A DNA stretch of 64,000 bases, from NCBI GenBank assembly GCA_010405405.1, contig MU004231.1:2647703-2711702 (forward strand), in the 5' to 3' direction. Below are positions 13,979 to 26,300 of this stretch, piece after piece. The position numbers were made by a program, and so were the translations under genes. The notes beneath the pieces were generated by a model, which saw only the letters and a list, made by a program, of their open reading frames with translations, was not told the DNA's origin and did not search any database. Every line of letters starts with the position of its first letter. Within the stretch, counting starts at the first letter, position 1. This DNA is from Microthyrium microscopicum. Lineage: Eukaryota; Ascomycota; Dothideomycetes; Microthyriales; Microthyriaceae.

Positions 13979-16900
13979 TATAATAGTTCTTAGTAAGTAA
14001 TTATATTCTCTAAAATTTATTAGTTATTAAAGCTAAAAGATTTACCTAAAGTAAGTTATTTAAATTTTACTAATTAGAAAAGTAGAAATATATTCTAATC
14101 TCTAATATATAGTTTATATTATAAATTAGTTCTTAGTAATTATTATATTAGTCTACTTTATAGTAGCTAGAGGTAATATAAGTTAAAAATAATTTAGACG
14201 TATTTAGACGCCTAGTATAACTTAGGTTAGTAGTCTACTTAGGAGTAAAAAACTATTTCTACTTAGTAGTTAATTAACTATAAGATAGTTATAAGTAAGG
14301 CTTACTAGTAAAGGATTAAAATAAAGTTATAATATATATTATAATAGAAGATAGAGAGATTAGAAATAATAATAAAAGGTTTTAAGACTTAAGGTAGGTA
14401 TAAATAAAGTTAGCTAGTTATAAAATATTAATTAATTATTATAGTAATGTTAAAATAATCTTTACTAAAATTTTGCTTAATTTATATATAAATAAACTAC
14501 TTTATAGTAATAAAGTTACATTATAGCTTTATAAAGTCTTATTATGCTACTTTTAATAAATATTACTACTTATAACTTAATAATAATATCTTTTTTATTA
14601 GTTAACCTAAGAGATTTAATATCTTTATAGAAATAACGTTACTAAGAAGCTAATAAAGCTAATAACTCTTATTTTATATATAAATAACTAGAAAAAAGCT
14701 AGTAAATATAAGTTTTATATATATTTATAGAGAAGCTATTAGTTTATATTTATCTAAATATTTAGTATATATAATAATTATTTAGTTTTATTAGAAGTAT
14801 TTAAAAAAAACTTAGCCTAGATTTATTAGACTAGCTATTGCTACTATAATTACTAAAAAAAAAAATATTATAAATAGGATTTAGTAAAGAAACTAAGTTA
14901 TAATAAGGTTTAAAGGCCTATAAGATTAAGGTATAGTTAAGGAGTAGTTATTAACTTATTAATAGGAGGATTAAGTAATAAGGCTAAAAGTAGAATAGCG
15001 TAGCTATTAATTTACCTAAAAAATATAATTAAAGAATTCTAACTTTATCCTATTTTTAGTATTATTTAATCCTTATCTTTTAAGAATTTTTAGACTTTAC
15101 GTAGCTACTAATTTAAGCTAAAAAAGATATCTTATAATACTAAGTAATAAGACATTATAATTATTCTTAGTAAATGAGTATAAATAATAGTATAAAAGTA
15201 TTAAAACTATATTTTACTAATCTTACCTCTATATATATATTATTATTTATTAATAAGTTAAATTTAATAAGGACTAAAATAATTACTAGGAATATTAGAC
15301 TAAAAAATACCTTAATATATTAAATCGTTAACTAACTTATTATTCCTAATAATAGGTTATTTACCTTCCTTAGTATATTAGATAAGTTTATCTTTAGTTA
15401 TTTAGGATATATATACTAAATTCTAAGGATTATTTTTTATAGTAGATTAAAGGATATAACCTATAAATTAATATCTTAATACCTAGAAGATTATAAGTAT
15501 TAATAGTAATATACTTTATTATAATTAGAATTTATATATTACTATTATAATATAGTATTATCTACTTTATATATACTTCCTACGTCTATATCCTATTTAG
15601 GTAAATCTAAGTATAATTATCTTTAAATAGCTATAACTCTTATACTAAGTTTAAAATAGTACTTCTAGAAAATAACTAATATATAGGATATTTAAGGAGT
15701 TATAGCTAAAGCTAATTAATAAGAGGCTACCTTCTATTAAGAATATATTATAGCCTAATCGTAAGATAATATAACTAGTTAAAAAGAGCATAAAACTACG
15801 TAAGAAGAAGAATCTAAAAAAAAAAAGGAAGGTAAGATTAGATATAGGTATATTTAGACTAAAGATAAAGAAGGCAAGATTAAATATAGGTATATCTAGA
15901 CTAAAGAAAAAGAAGGTAAAATTAAATATAGGTATATCTAGATTATATAAAAGATAAATTAGAAAGTATATAGAATAATATATAACTATTACTAACTTTA
16001 TTTAATATTAGAACTAGATATAATATTAAAGAAGCTACTCTACTTAAGGAACTAAACTATACTAAAGAGAATATAACTTATCTCTCTTAGCTTAATCTTA
16101 AAATTAAGTATAAGTTCTAATAAAAGTTTAAACTATTAAAGAGTAAATAATAATATTAGCTAATACTAAAAGAGATAAAGATCTTAACTATATATATATT
16201 TCTTAAAGACCTTTATAATTCTAATATACTCTCTACTAAATACTATTTAACTTACTATTAATAAACTACTCTAAAAAAATTAGTACTTACTAACTAAAAT
16301 ACTCTTAAGAGTTAATTTTAGTAGAATATACCTATTATTTAATAACTTTTTAAATATTAAAAGTACTTTTTATAATTTAGTAATAAATAAGTCTATATTT
16401 ATATAATATATAATAAAAAACTTAGTAATAGAAAAATCCCTTTTATATATTCTATAAGTAATTTATTTATTAAATATAAGTATCTATACCTAAATAAACT
16501 ATATAACTTAACTCTAGTAGAGGAATAATTAATCTTCTTAAACTATCTATATAGACTTATTACTTATTAGGTATATAATAAGAAGGATAATACTATAAAG
16601 AGAGCTTACTATAAGCTTAAAGGCTAAATTACTATTATCTTAGCTTAGGATCTTGCTAGTTTAATAATATCTATCTTACTATATAATTTTATTAAACTAT
16701 AAGAATTAATTTATATATCTTTCTTAAGACTAAATAAACTATAGCTAACTTAACTTACTAAACTTGTCTAAGTATAGCCTTAAAAAATACTTATAGCCTT
16801 ATATTAGCTAAAAGCTAATAATTATTTATATACTAATATTAAAATTAATAAATCTAAAGTTTCTAAAATGCTTTTAGTACTTAATTTAAATATACTTCTT

Positions 16901-17531
16901 ATCCTTTATAATAATATATTAAATTTAGAACTAACTACGAAAGAGCTTATAAATAAAGCTATAATTAGCCTTATAAATATAGATAATTTAAGAACTATAG
17001 AAGAAGAAATAGAGCATAAAAGGAAAATTATTAATAATCTTTTTTAATTTTACTTATTAATTAATACTAACTTTAATAAAGAAGATAATAAGAATCTAAG
17101 AATTACGTAATAGCGTTTTAAGACTATTTAACTCTTATAAGATATAAAGGAGTTTTAAGATAATAAGGATAAGGATAAATTATTACTAATAATATTAAAT
17201 GTATTTATAGATCTTAATAGAATAGATAAAGAATACTAGCTATTATTATCTCTAGAGTTTCTATAAAATTTTATTACTAGTAAAGATACTAAAACGCTAT
17301 TTATTAAGTAAGTATAGCTAATAAATAGTAGCTTTACTAACTTAAAAGACCTAAGTTATTACCTAAAAATCTTTTTAATACTATTTTCTTTTAGTCTTAA
17401 AAAACCTTATAGATTAAAAAAGTTACCTAGTATTTATATTTATATAATTTATTAGAGTAAGGTATATAATTACCTTAGTTTAGATACTTTTAAGCTTATA
17501 AATCTAGAAGTATATATAAAATATAATATAC
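13979..17531. other. RIP-saturated AT-rich DNA between the elements
   Basis: The left part is the continuation of the DNA into which chromovirus copy 1 inserted and reads best on the minus strand. The right part (about 15.7-17.5 kb) reads best on the plus strand in long frames interrupted almost only by TAA/TAG. The right part may be the upstream portion of the Helitron relic that resumes at 35,645, but no N-terminal Helitron motif could be recognised. No intact gene is present. Confidence 0.45.
15828..15953 (+). repeat. Three 42-bp tandem repeats within a decayed coding region
   Basis: Three head-to-tail 42-bp units start at 15,828, 15,870 and 15,912. The unit length is a multiple of three, so they would encode a 14-residue Lys/Arg/Gly-rich repeat on the plus strand. 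Units differ mostly by transitions. They mark the block as former coding sequence of a transposon or a captured gene. Confidence 0.8.
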
Positions 17532-17968
17532 TACATTGGCAAAAGTTTGGGTTAGCTGTAAAACAAGAGATATCCTGGCAGGACGAGCAGATCCTAGTAG
17601 GATAAGTAGTTCTAAAAGATATCTTATTATAGTTCTAAAACTATATTTATTATTATTTAACTTCCTAGTTGGGTTTAGCTTATATTTTATATACCGTTTT
17701 GTAGCCCTAGATTAGGGCTACATTATTATGTAATCTATATTACCCTAGCCCTAATAGCTATCAAGATGTAGCAATTATCATTTTGCCTAAAATGACTTTT
17801 ATAATAACTTCCTAATTAGGCTAGCTATAGTAATAAAACTAGAACCATTAGATAGAGCTTATTAAGACGAGTATTATTATATATAGGTTATAGATTATTA
17901 AAGCCCTATTGCCGTTTGTAGCCTAGATATAAAAAGTGTGGCTTAATAACCTAAAGTTTAAGTAGCGT

Positions 17969-18236
17969 TATTAGAAACGAGTCGTTCTAAGTAGGTAAAG
18001 ACTATAATTATTATAGTTTAAGTAGATACGTAAAAATAGAGATAAGAGTAATTACTAGGGAGTTACTTAGACCCTTATAATTCTTCTTCTTTATTACTTA
18101 GAGTTATAAAGACTCTATTAAGCTATCTATATTTATAATAAGTTATTATTAGTTAACTTAACTAATAATACTTTATTCTACGTAAATATATCCTATTAGT
18201 AGTTATCTTAAACTAGAGGTTTCCTAGTTCTTAATA
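17969..18236 (-). repeat. Chromovirus copy 2, left (3') LTR
   Basis: 268 bp, TATTAGAAA to CTTAATA. The next 14 bases (18,237-18,250) are pyrimidine-rich, giving a minus-strand polypurine tract AAGAAGAAGAATAA directly at the LTR. This fixes the orientation as minus. Confidence 0.93.
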
Positions 18237-21200
18237 TTATTCTTCTTCTTAAGGCTATTTATTCTAAAAAGTATATTTAAAGATTCTAATAAATATTTCT
18301 TATACTTATATATAACTTTTAACTATACTTTATTATACTAAGACTTAAAAGAGGATAAAACTTAACTAAATATATAAAATTAGGTTATCTATATCTTAAG
18401 GAGTCTTTTATAGTTTAGTAATATTCTTATTCTCTAGCTTTAGTATATTACTTATTTAAGATAGATAGCTTTCTATTTTTTACTTACTCTAAATAGATAG
18501 CTTTTTATTTTCTATTAGTCTTAGGTTATAATTAACTATATTAACTTAAACTTAAAGAAGTCTAGTTATTAAGGCCTAATATATTAGTAGGATATCTAAT
18601 AAGTAGTTACTAGCTTTATTAGGGTCTTAATTAGTTAATACTAGCTTTATAAGAGCTAAATTAACTTATTTATAAATATAGTATAGTACTACTATTTATA
18701 TTTAATTAGATTTTATTAAAATACTACTAAATAGTTATCTTATATATAGTATAAGTTATCTAGTTATTAAAATATATATAGCTTAACTTAATTAGTTATA
18801 CTATATTAGATATACTAAATTTATATTAATTTAGTATAATTAGCTTTATAGTAGGTTAAGTAGCTATAACTTATATATAAAACTACTTTATAAGCCTTAT
18901 ATAGCTCTAGACTAGAGGTATATTTTAACTTTATTTTATATTAAAAAGAGTTCTTAAAGGAGTATTCCTTATATATATATCTTAATGCTTCTTATGTCTA
19001 ATTAAGAGTTATTTTATATTATTTATAGTAAGGTATTTAAATTTTTACTTAAAAGTTTAGAGACTTTAAGGCTAGAATTATACTTTCTTATTTAGGAAGT
19101 TATAATTTCTCTAAGTACTTACTATATTACGTATAACTTCCTTTTACTATAGAAAGCTCTTATAGGTCTTTACTAAGTACTATTATATTAATACTTAGCT
19201 ATTTTAGGAAAGTAGAGAGATTTAGGTATAAAATAACCTTTTTTACTTTAAATTTTCTATTTCTTATTTTTTATACTCTAAATTTTAAAGTAAGTAGAAA
19301 TTCTATAGTTTTATAAATATACGTAAAGATTACTATTATTAACTTATTTTATATTATAAGTTCCTTTTTAGTAACTATAAATTTTCTCTTTTTAGTTATT
19401 AAACTACTTAGTATCTTCTTAAGTTCTCTTAATCTATTTTAATATACTTTATATCTTTCTAACCTTTAATAACTTATCTTAACTAATCTATATACTTTTA
19501 AACCTATCTTTATTTAAAGTAAGTATTAATATAAATAAGTTACTTAAAGATTCTATTAAAGGCTCTTAGGTCCTTACTAAAGGTAACTTTAACTTTAGTA
19601 AGATTATAGTAACTATTCTTACTAGTAATAATATTATTATATTCTATAATAACTAAATCTTAACTACTAATATTATAGATTTTACTAAAGTAGTTTTTAA
19701 GAATAAGATAGAGTAAGAATACGCTAATAAAAATATTATAGTCTTACTTAGCTTATTATAGTATTACTTAACCTTAAATCCTTATTAGTATTATATAGAG
19801 GTCTATGCTACGTATTTCTTTTCTCTTTTAACTACTAAACTTTACCTTATTTCTAACTTAGAGTATTATTATACTTAGTAAGTTAGTTTAGGTAAGTACT
19901 TTATTAAATACTTTAATATAAAGTTAACTAAGAATTATTTAGAAGTAATATCCTATTCTAGCTTATTTTATATTATTTTATATTAATATAGATAAGTTAT
20001 TTTTTATTAGGACCTTTATAATAAGGCTAAGCTTATCTTAATTTACGTTATAATTAATAAAGTTATTTATATTTTTAAGAATAATTCTTAGGATAAATTA
20101 TCTTATAAGGATAAGTATATACTTTATAGTAGTATTTAATATACTTATAAGTATATAGTAACTCTTTATAAGTTATAAGTACTTATTTTAACTAATTCTA
20201 GTCTAGTTTTATATATTTAAATACTAATTAGTTTATAGTCGTATATCTAAGTAGCTAGTAGCTAATTTCTTCTTATTATATTCTAGTATTATTAAGGGTA
20301 GCTTCTATATAACTTATACGTTTATTAACTATTATATAGGTACTAAAGCTACCTAAAAGCTAGTAGATAATAGCCTTTTAGAATTAAAAAAGCGTATTAT
20401 AGCTTATTTAGCTCTCTTAGCTACTAATATCTAATTTTATTCTTTTAAGCGCTTTAAGTACTATAATATACTATATTCTTAGCGTTAAGACTTCTATTAT
20501 ATTATTAGTCTTTAAAAACCTAACTTATTTTAAGTAAGTCTTTTTATATTTATACTAGGTTACTTTATATTTAACTATTCTATAGTAACTTACTAATACT
20601 AAGAATAATCTAGCTAATATTCTTTTAAACTCTTAAGTACTTCTTAAGTATTATAAGGCCTATCTTAGCGCTTTTAAGTACTAAGAAATTAAGGCCTATA
20701 TTAAAAAGGCTATTAAGGCTTTCTATAAAGATAGTTATACTAATAAGAACTATTCTAAGATTAAGGCTATAGGTCTTATTATAAAGAAGCGTAAAATAGG
20801 CTAGGTAGCTTCTTCTTAGGTTAAAATAGGGTTAGATAAGTTATTTTAAGTCTTTTAGAATTTAGTATTATTTATACTTAGCCTTAATTAGCTAAGTAAG
20901 GCTATTTCTTATTATATTAAGTTATTTTACGTCTCTTAAAGATAGGTTAGTTAATAGATATTCTTCTAGGACTTCTTAAGAATAGATTTATTAGTAAATA
21001 CTCTTATAAAACTATTATATAGTTAATTTAACTCTTAGTTAGAAATTACTTATTCTTTTATATATTTTCTAATATATATTTTAACCTTATTTTACGTTAA
21101 AAAGGATTCTTAAAGAAGTACTTCTTCTATATATATAGAAACTTATTTTATATATTATTCTAAGTTATTTTATATATTTATAACTTAGTAGTTTTTCTAT

Positions 21201-22039
21201 ATACTTATTATCTAGTACTATTTTTAAGTTACTTTAAGTTAATTTATTATAATATATATATAAAAGAGTTAATTTAGATTCTAATTAGTAAGAAAACTAT
21301 AAAGTAACTATTCTTCTTCTTTAAAAGCTTATTTTAAGTCTTTTAGGTCTTTTTTAGCCTTCTTAGCTATCTTTTTAGTCTTATAGGGTTAAGATCTATT
21401 AACTTATTTATAATATTATTTAGATACGTTATTTTATATTTAATTACTTTTCTAATTATATTTATTACTAGTATAATACTCTTCTTAGCTAACTTTACGT
21501 AATAGCGCTTTAAAGTAGTTAAAGAAAGGTTAGCTATAAGCTTTTAAGTTAATTCTAACTCTAGGTAATTTTTCTATTTTATAAGGTAGTAATATTTATT
21601 CCTTTTATTTATTATATACTTTATTACCTTCTCTATATTATATATATCTAGGTTTTTTAGGTTTAAAGAATCCTATAGTAATATAGACTTTTATAGAAAG
21701 TAGAAGTTTAGCTTATATAGCTCTAATAGAGAGATATAAAATATATTATAAACTTATATATTCTTTAGGAGATTAAGCTAGTAAGTATTAATATTTATAA
21801 CCTCTATAATCTTAAAAAGACTTATATACTTAATATTAAGCTTCTTCTTAACGTAAATAGTCTAAATATTCTTTATATTAAGTAGGACTTAGTTACTAAC
21901 GTTTAAATAAATATTTTTCTTTTCTTTATTATACTAGTTAGCCTAGTATAGCTATATTTTAGCTAATTTATTTCTTATTACGTATTATAGGGATAGAATA
22001 TAGTTTACTATCTCTTTAGCGTTAGGTATAATACTTTTT

Positions 22040-22912
22040 CATCGTGAAAAAATTATTATTGATTTGAGTTATCTGATAGCACTAATAATAGCTATAACTA
22101 TTATACGTAGTGGGTCATCTGAGGAGTTAGAAATAACTTTAAAATAACTGCGATAACCTACGATAACCTAAAGATTAATAAATTAGATAAAAGGATTTTA
22201 CTAAAGTTCTTAAGTCAAATAACTAATTAACTAATCTAGCTATGCGCCTAAAGATCTTGCTATAGGCTAAAATATAGGGTTTAGTACCTTTGGTTTAATC
22301 TAGAAATAAAAAGGTTAAAAAACCATAGAGTTAGCAAGGATTCTAGAAATAAATAAAAAAAGGAACATCAAAGTCTAAAAAACGTTTTTAGGCTGCAACT
22401 AGTAACGGCTTGATAATAAATTCTAATTTAAATTATAACTTACTTATCTAAATGAGGGCTATCTAATGGTATACTTTTTATAATTATAGCAATTATATTT
22501 AAAAAGTTATTAATAGAAATTGAAGAATAAAAAATGTATTTATCTTTGAACAATTATAACTTAATCAACTTTTGAGATATAAAAATAATAAAAACATATC
22601 TAGATAGAGCTCAATGAGCTCTAAATAGTAATATAAAAATTATACCTTAAAGTTGCCTATTCGGGTTACGATGTCTCCGATAACCACGATGGATTTTAAA
22701 TAACTACGATGGATTTTAAATAACTATAATAGATTTTCGATGTATTTAAAATAACTACGATAAGTTTAAAATAACTAGAATAACTAGAATTATTTAGTAC
22801 TTTATTCGATGCATATCCGATGCGCATCTAATGTCTTTAAAATAACTAAAATAACTGTTTTACCGTTGGATACGTAGTCCAATTTGCGATGCATGATAAT
22901 TTTTTCACGATG
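22040..22912. mobile_element. 873-bp MITE-like element with CATCGTG inverted termini
   Basis: Terminal inverted repeats begin with the perfect 17-mer CATCGTGAAAAAATTAT, followed by a C/T difference. Comparison with the empty site in chromovirus copy 1 (about 9,275, five T then AATAGCG) shows a clean insertion with a 2-bp TT duplication (22,038-22,039 and 22,913-22,914). There is no coding capacity. Inside are many copies of an AAAATAACT motif, a 3 x 20 bp tandem array and repeated CGATG words. CA and TG dinucleotides are common, unlike the surrounding element. It is a non-autonomous DNA transposon of unassigned superfamily, and a second copy starts at 63,854. Confidence 0.9.
22680..22739. repeat. 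Three 20-bp tandem repeats inside the MITE
   Basis: Three adjacent 20-bp units of the form ATAACYACGATGGATTTTAA, the third more diverged. Further partial units (ATAACTACGATAAG and CGATG words) follow up to about 22,800. This may be a subterminal transposase-binding array. Confidence 0.85.
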
Positions 22913-22975
22913 TTAATAGCGTTTTAGCTAATTTAGGGATATAGAGGTTCCTTCTAGTATATATAATAAAAGAAG

Positions 22976-23202
22976 TGTAATAAGCTATGAAACTTAGAGC
23001 GAGCAGATAATTAGATTGTATTCTAGAATCTACAAACGAGAGAGAGAGAGAAGAAGATCTAGAAGAGCTATAGATCTATAAGGAAAGTAAGTCTGCTTAG
23101 TAGATTCTTAGGCGCGCTAACCCTCCTAAGTTTAGCGCGTAATCTTATAATAAGATCTCTCTTATAATACTACTATAAAGCCTATAAAAAGGAATTATTA
23201 TA
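22976..23202 (-). repeat. Nested gypsy element, left (3') LTR
   Basis: 227 bp starting TGTAATAAGC and ending GAATTATTATA. It retains the canonical TG start that the right copy has lost (TATAACGAGC). It contains an inverted repeat (CGCGCTAA ... TTTAGCGCG, about 23,112-23,138), possibly a hairpin. Confidence 0.92.
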
Positions 23203-23273
23203 TAATCCCCTCCTTTAGTATAGCTCTCTAGGCTATAGACTACTAATTATATCTACTTTCCTAATCTATTCTA

Positions 23274-23327
23274 TTCTAATCTAGTCTAGTCTAGTTTAGT
23301 TTAGTCTAGTCTAGTCTAGTCTAATAA
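23274..23327. repeat. TCTAG pentanucleotide microsatellite
   Basis: About ten units of TCTAG/TTTAG/TCTAA, lying 70 bp inside the left LTR of the nested gypsy element. The variant units differ by C to T. It sits upstream of the polypurine tract with respect to the element's own minus orientation. Confidence 0.85.
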
Positions 23328-26300
23328 ACTTTTAGTAATAAATAATATTTTAATCCTTCTATAGTATAATACTAACCTTACTAGTCGTTTAGAGCATCTT
23401 AATCTCTAGCTTACTAAGGCAACTATTAAGAAGTATTAACGAACCTTAAGATATCCTTAGAATACTCTAGTTCTTAAGTCCTAGTAGTCTAGTAGTTAGT
23501 AATCTTATTAATATAAGGAAATTAGTAGTATAATTATTTTACTTCTCCTAATTAGTAGGAATGCTATTAAAGTTATAATTAATACTATTGCTAGTAGGCT
23601 CTAGTATTAGTAGTATCTAGGTAGGATATAGGCCTAGCTTACTAGAGTACTAAGCATAAAACTTAGTAATAAGCTTTAGCACGTTCTTAGTAACTATCTA
23701 ATTATACTATTTAGCTTTATTATAACTAGTATACTTAATCTTATATTATAGCTTCTTATACTAACTAGTAAAGTAGCTATTAATAATAGCGTTAATAGAC
23801 TATTTATTATTATTTATAGTCTCTCTAATAACTACTAGTAGTAAGTTAGTATGCTTAAGTAGCTTAGCGTTATTTATAATATAGTAAAGAACCTAGGCGT
23901 AAAAGATATTATATATCTTTATAGAAGTAAGGAGATTAAGTTTATAGGTAATAGTATTAATCTTTTTAATTATATAGAAGGGGCCTATATTCTTATCGTC
24001 TAGAGTTTTTAAGGAACGTAATATAGAGTAGTTCTATATATCTAAGTAAACCTAGTCGCCTAGTAATAAGTCTAGAGCTATATAGTAGTAGTAGTTAGTA
24101 TATTCTACTTACTAAGCTTATACCTAAATTAATTGCTCTATTAGATAATTATATATCTTAGCGTAACTCTTCTATATTATATCTATATTAATAGCTTCCT
24201 TATTAGCTACTATAGAGATATTTATAGGTTTTAGGAGGTGATATAAGGACTTAAGGCCTAATTAAGGGTTAAATCTATTTTAAGCTTTAAAAGGTATAAC
24301 TCCTATAGTAGCGTTTATAATAGAATTAACTATAAATTTAGTAAAGGGTAGAAGGGCTACTTAGTTATCTTAATCCTAGTTAATAAACGCGCGTAAGAAC
24401 TACTTAAGTATAGTAACTAAGATTTTTATTATACTATTAGTTTTAGGGTAAAATATTATACTAAGGTAGAGTATTATACCTATACGTTTATATAAGCGCT
24501 TTTAGAATATAGAGGTAAATTAGCTACTATAATCTAAAAGAATTATTAATAGCTAGCTAATAAGCTTCTATACATAGTTAATAAAGGCTAATACTATTAA
24601 GTCTATAGAGAGGTTTAGTAGCAAAATAAAGCATTAAGTCTATATATATTAGTTAATAACTACTATAACGTGCTAGTAAATTATACCTTAGTATAAACAA
24701 TAAGGTAATAAGATAGCGAAATTAATAAAGATATTAGACTATACGCGCTTAAGGAGAGGAAATTATTATAAGAAGCCTTACTTCTTTTAGCAAACTAGTT
24801 TAGTAAATACGTACTTATAGCCCTTAATAAAGCTCTTAATATTCTATAATATCTTAGGCTATTAGTAATTCTCTTATAAGTAGTAGTAAGTTATTACTAC
24901 TCTACTATAGCTTATAGCTTTATAGCTATATACGCTTTATATAGCGTGACACTAAAGCTTTCCTTAAGAAATAAAGATTTAGTTATAATAAAGGATTATT
25001 TTATTAGTAGCTATTATATAGTCTCTAAGCTTAATCTACTCTTATTTTAGAGTATTAAAGGATAAAAAGAGCTAGTAGTTAGTTTTAGCGTAGTAAATAA
25101 TAATTATTATTTTATTATACTCTATTATGTTTATAATATTTTATAAAAACTAGTTGCTATTAAAATCTAGGAATAAGTTATCTCTTAAGAGATTAAGTAG
25201 CTTACTCTTAGGCATCTTATTATTACTAAGAGACTCTTCTATAGAATTAAGTAGCTTACTTATAAGATTAGAAATATCTAATTTATTCTAAGTAATAGTA
25301 GCTAGGTATAGTATTAAGAGGCAAGTAGGTTTAATAAGTAATATAGCTAGCTTTACTATATAGTCTATATTAAATTAGTATAGGAATAGTAAAGGTTAGA
25401 CTTATTAAGAGACGTAAGGGTTATTATTACTTTATAGGATATTTTATAACTAATAAGTAAAGGCATCTACCTTTCTATTAGCTATACTTAGTTAGTACTT
25501 TATCTTAAAGTAAAACTAAGAAAGAAACTTAGCCTATCTAGCTTATTATTAAGAGAGACGTTTTATTATTATAAACGTCTAAAAGTTATAGTAATTAGAG
25601 AATACTTAAATAGAGTTAATAGAGCTAAATAGCTCTAGTTCCTATTCCTTAAATATATAGATAATAGCTAGAAGTTCTTTATTATAAATATTATAATTAT
25701 ATTCTACTAGAGTTATCTTCTTTAAGAGGTATATAACTAGGTAAAGCTTCCTATTATTACCCTTTTAAGAGAGAACTATAGCATAAACTTAATCTAAGGT
25801 ATTTATTTCTAGCTATATTTCTTTAGTATAGTTAAAGTAGCATAATATCTTAGTAGATATAAAGTTTATTTTTAGCTTCTTAAACGCGTATTCCTCTAGC
25901 CTATTAAGGTTTTAAAGGAAAATTACTATAGCGTCCTTCTTTATAAATACTATTAGTAGTGCTATAGTCTTTAAATATTTAAGAATAAATTAGTAATAGA
26001 AGTTAGTAAAGCTAAGAAAAGCTTAAACGTCTTTAACTAAAGAGGAACGTTACTAGTTAACTATACTTTAAACCTTCTCTAGGTCTATCTTAATGCCTTT
26101 AGTAGTAATAATTAAGCTAAGGTATTTAACTTATTAAGTATTAAATTTATACTTCTAGATATCTAAGTATAATCCTACTTTACTTATTGCTTCTAAGACT
26201 AGATAGGTATAAGTAGTATAGCTAGCTTTAGTATTACTAAAGATTAATAGATTATCTATATAGCCTATAATGAAGTTATTAAGGTAATTAATTAGAATAT

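Noticed and set aside
22038-22914. TA or TTAA target duplication for the MITE (mariner or piggyBac type)
   Set aside because: The empty site in chromovirus copy 1 shows that only TT is duplicated; the left flank is TTTT, not TTAA or TA.
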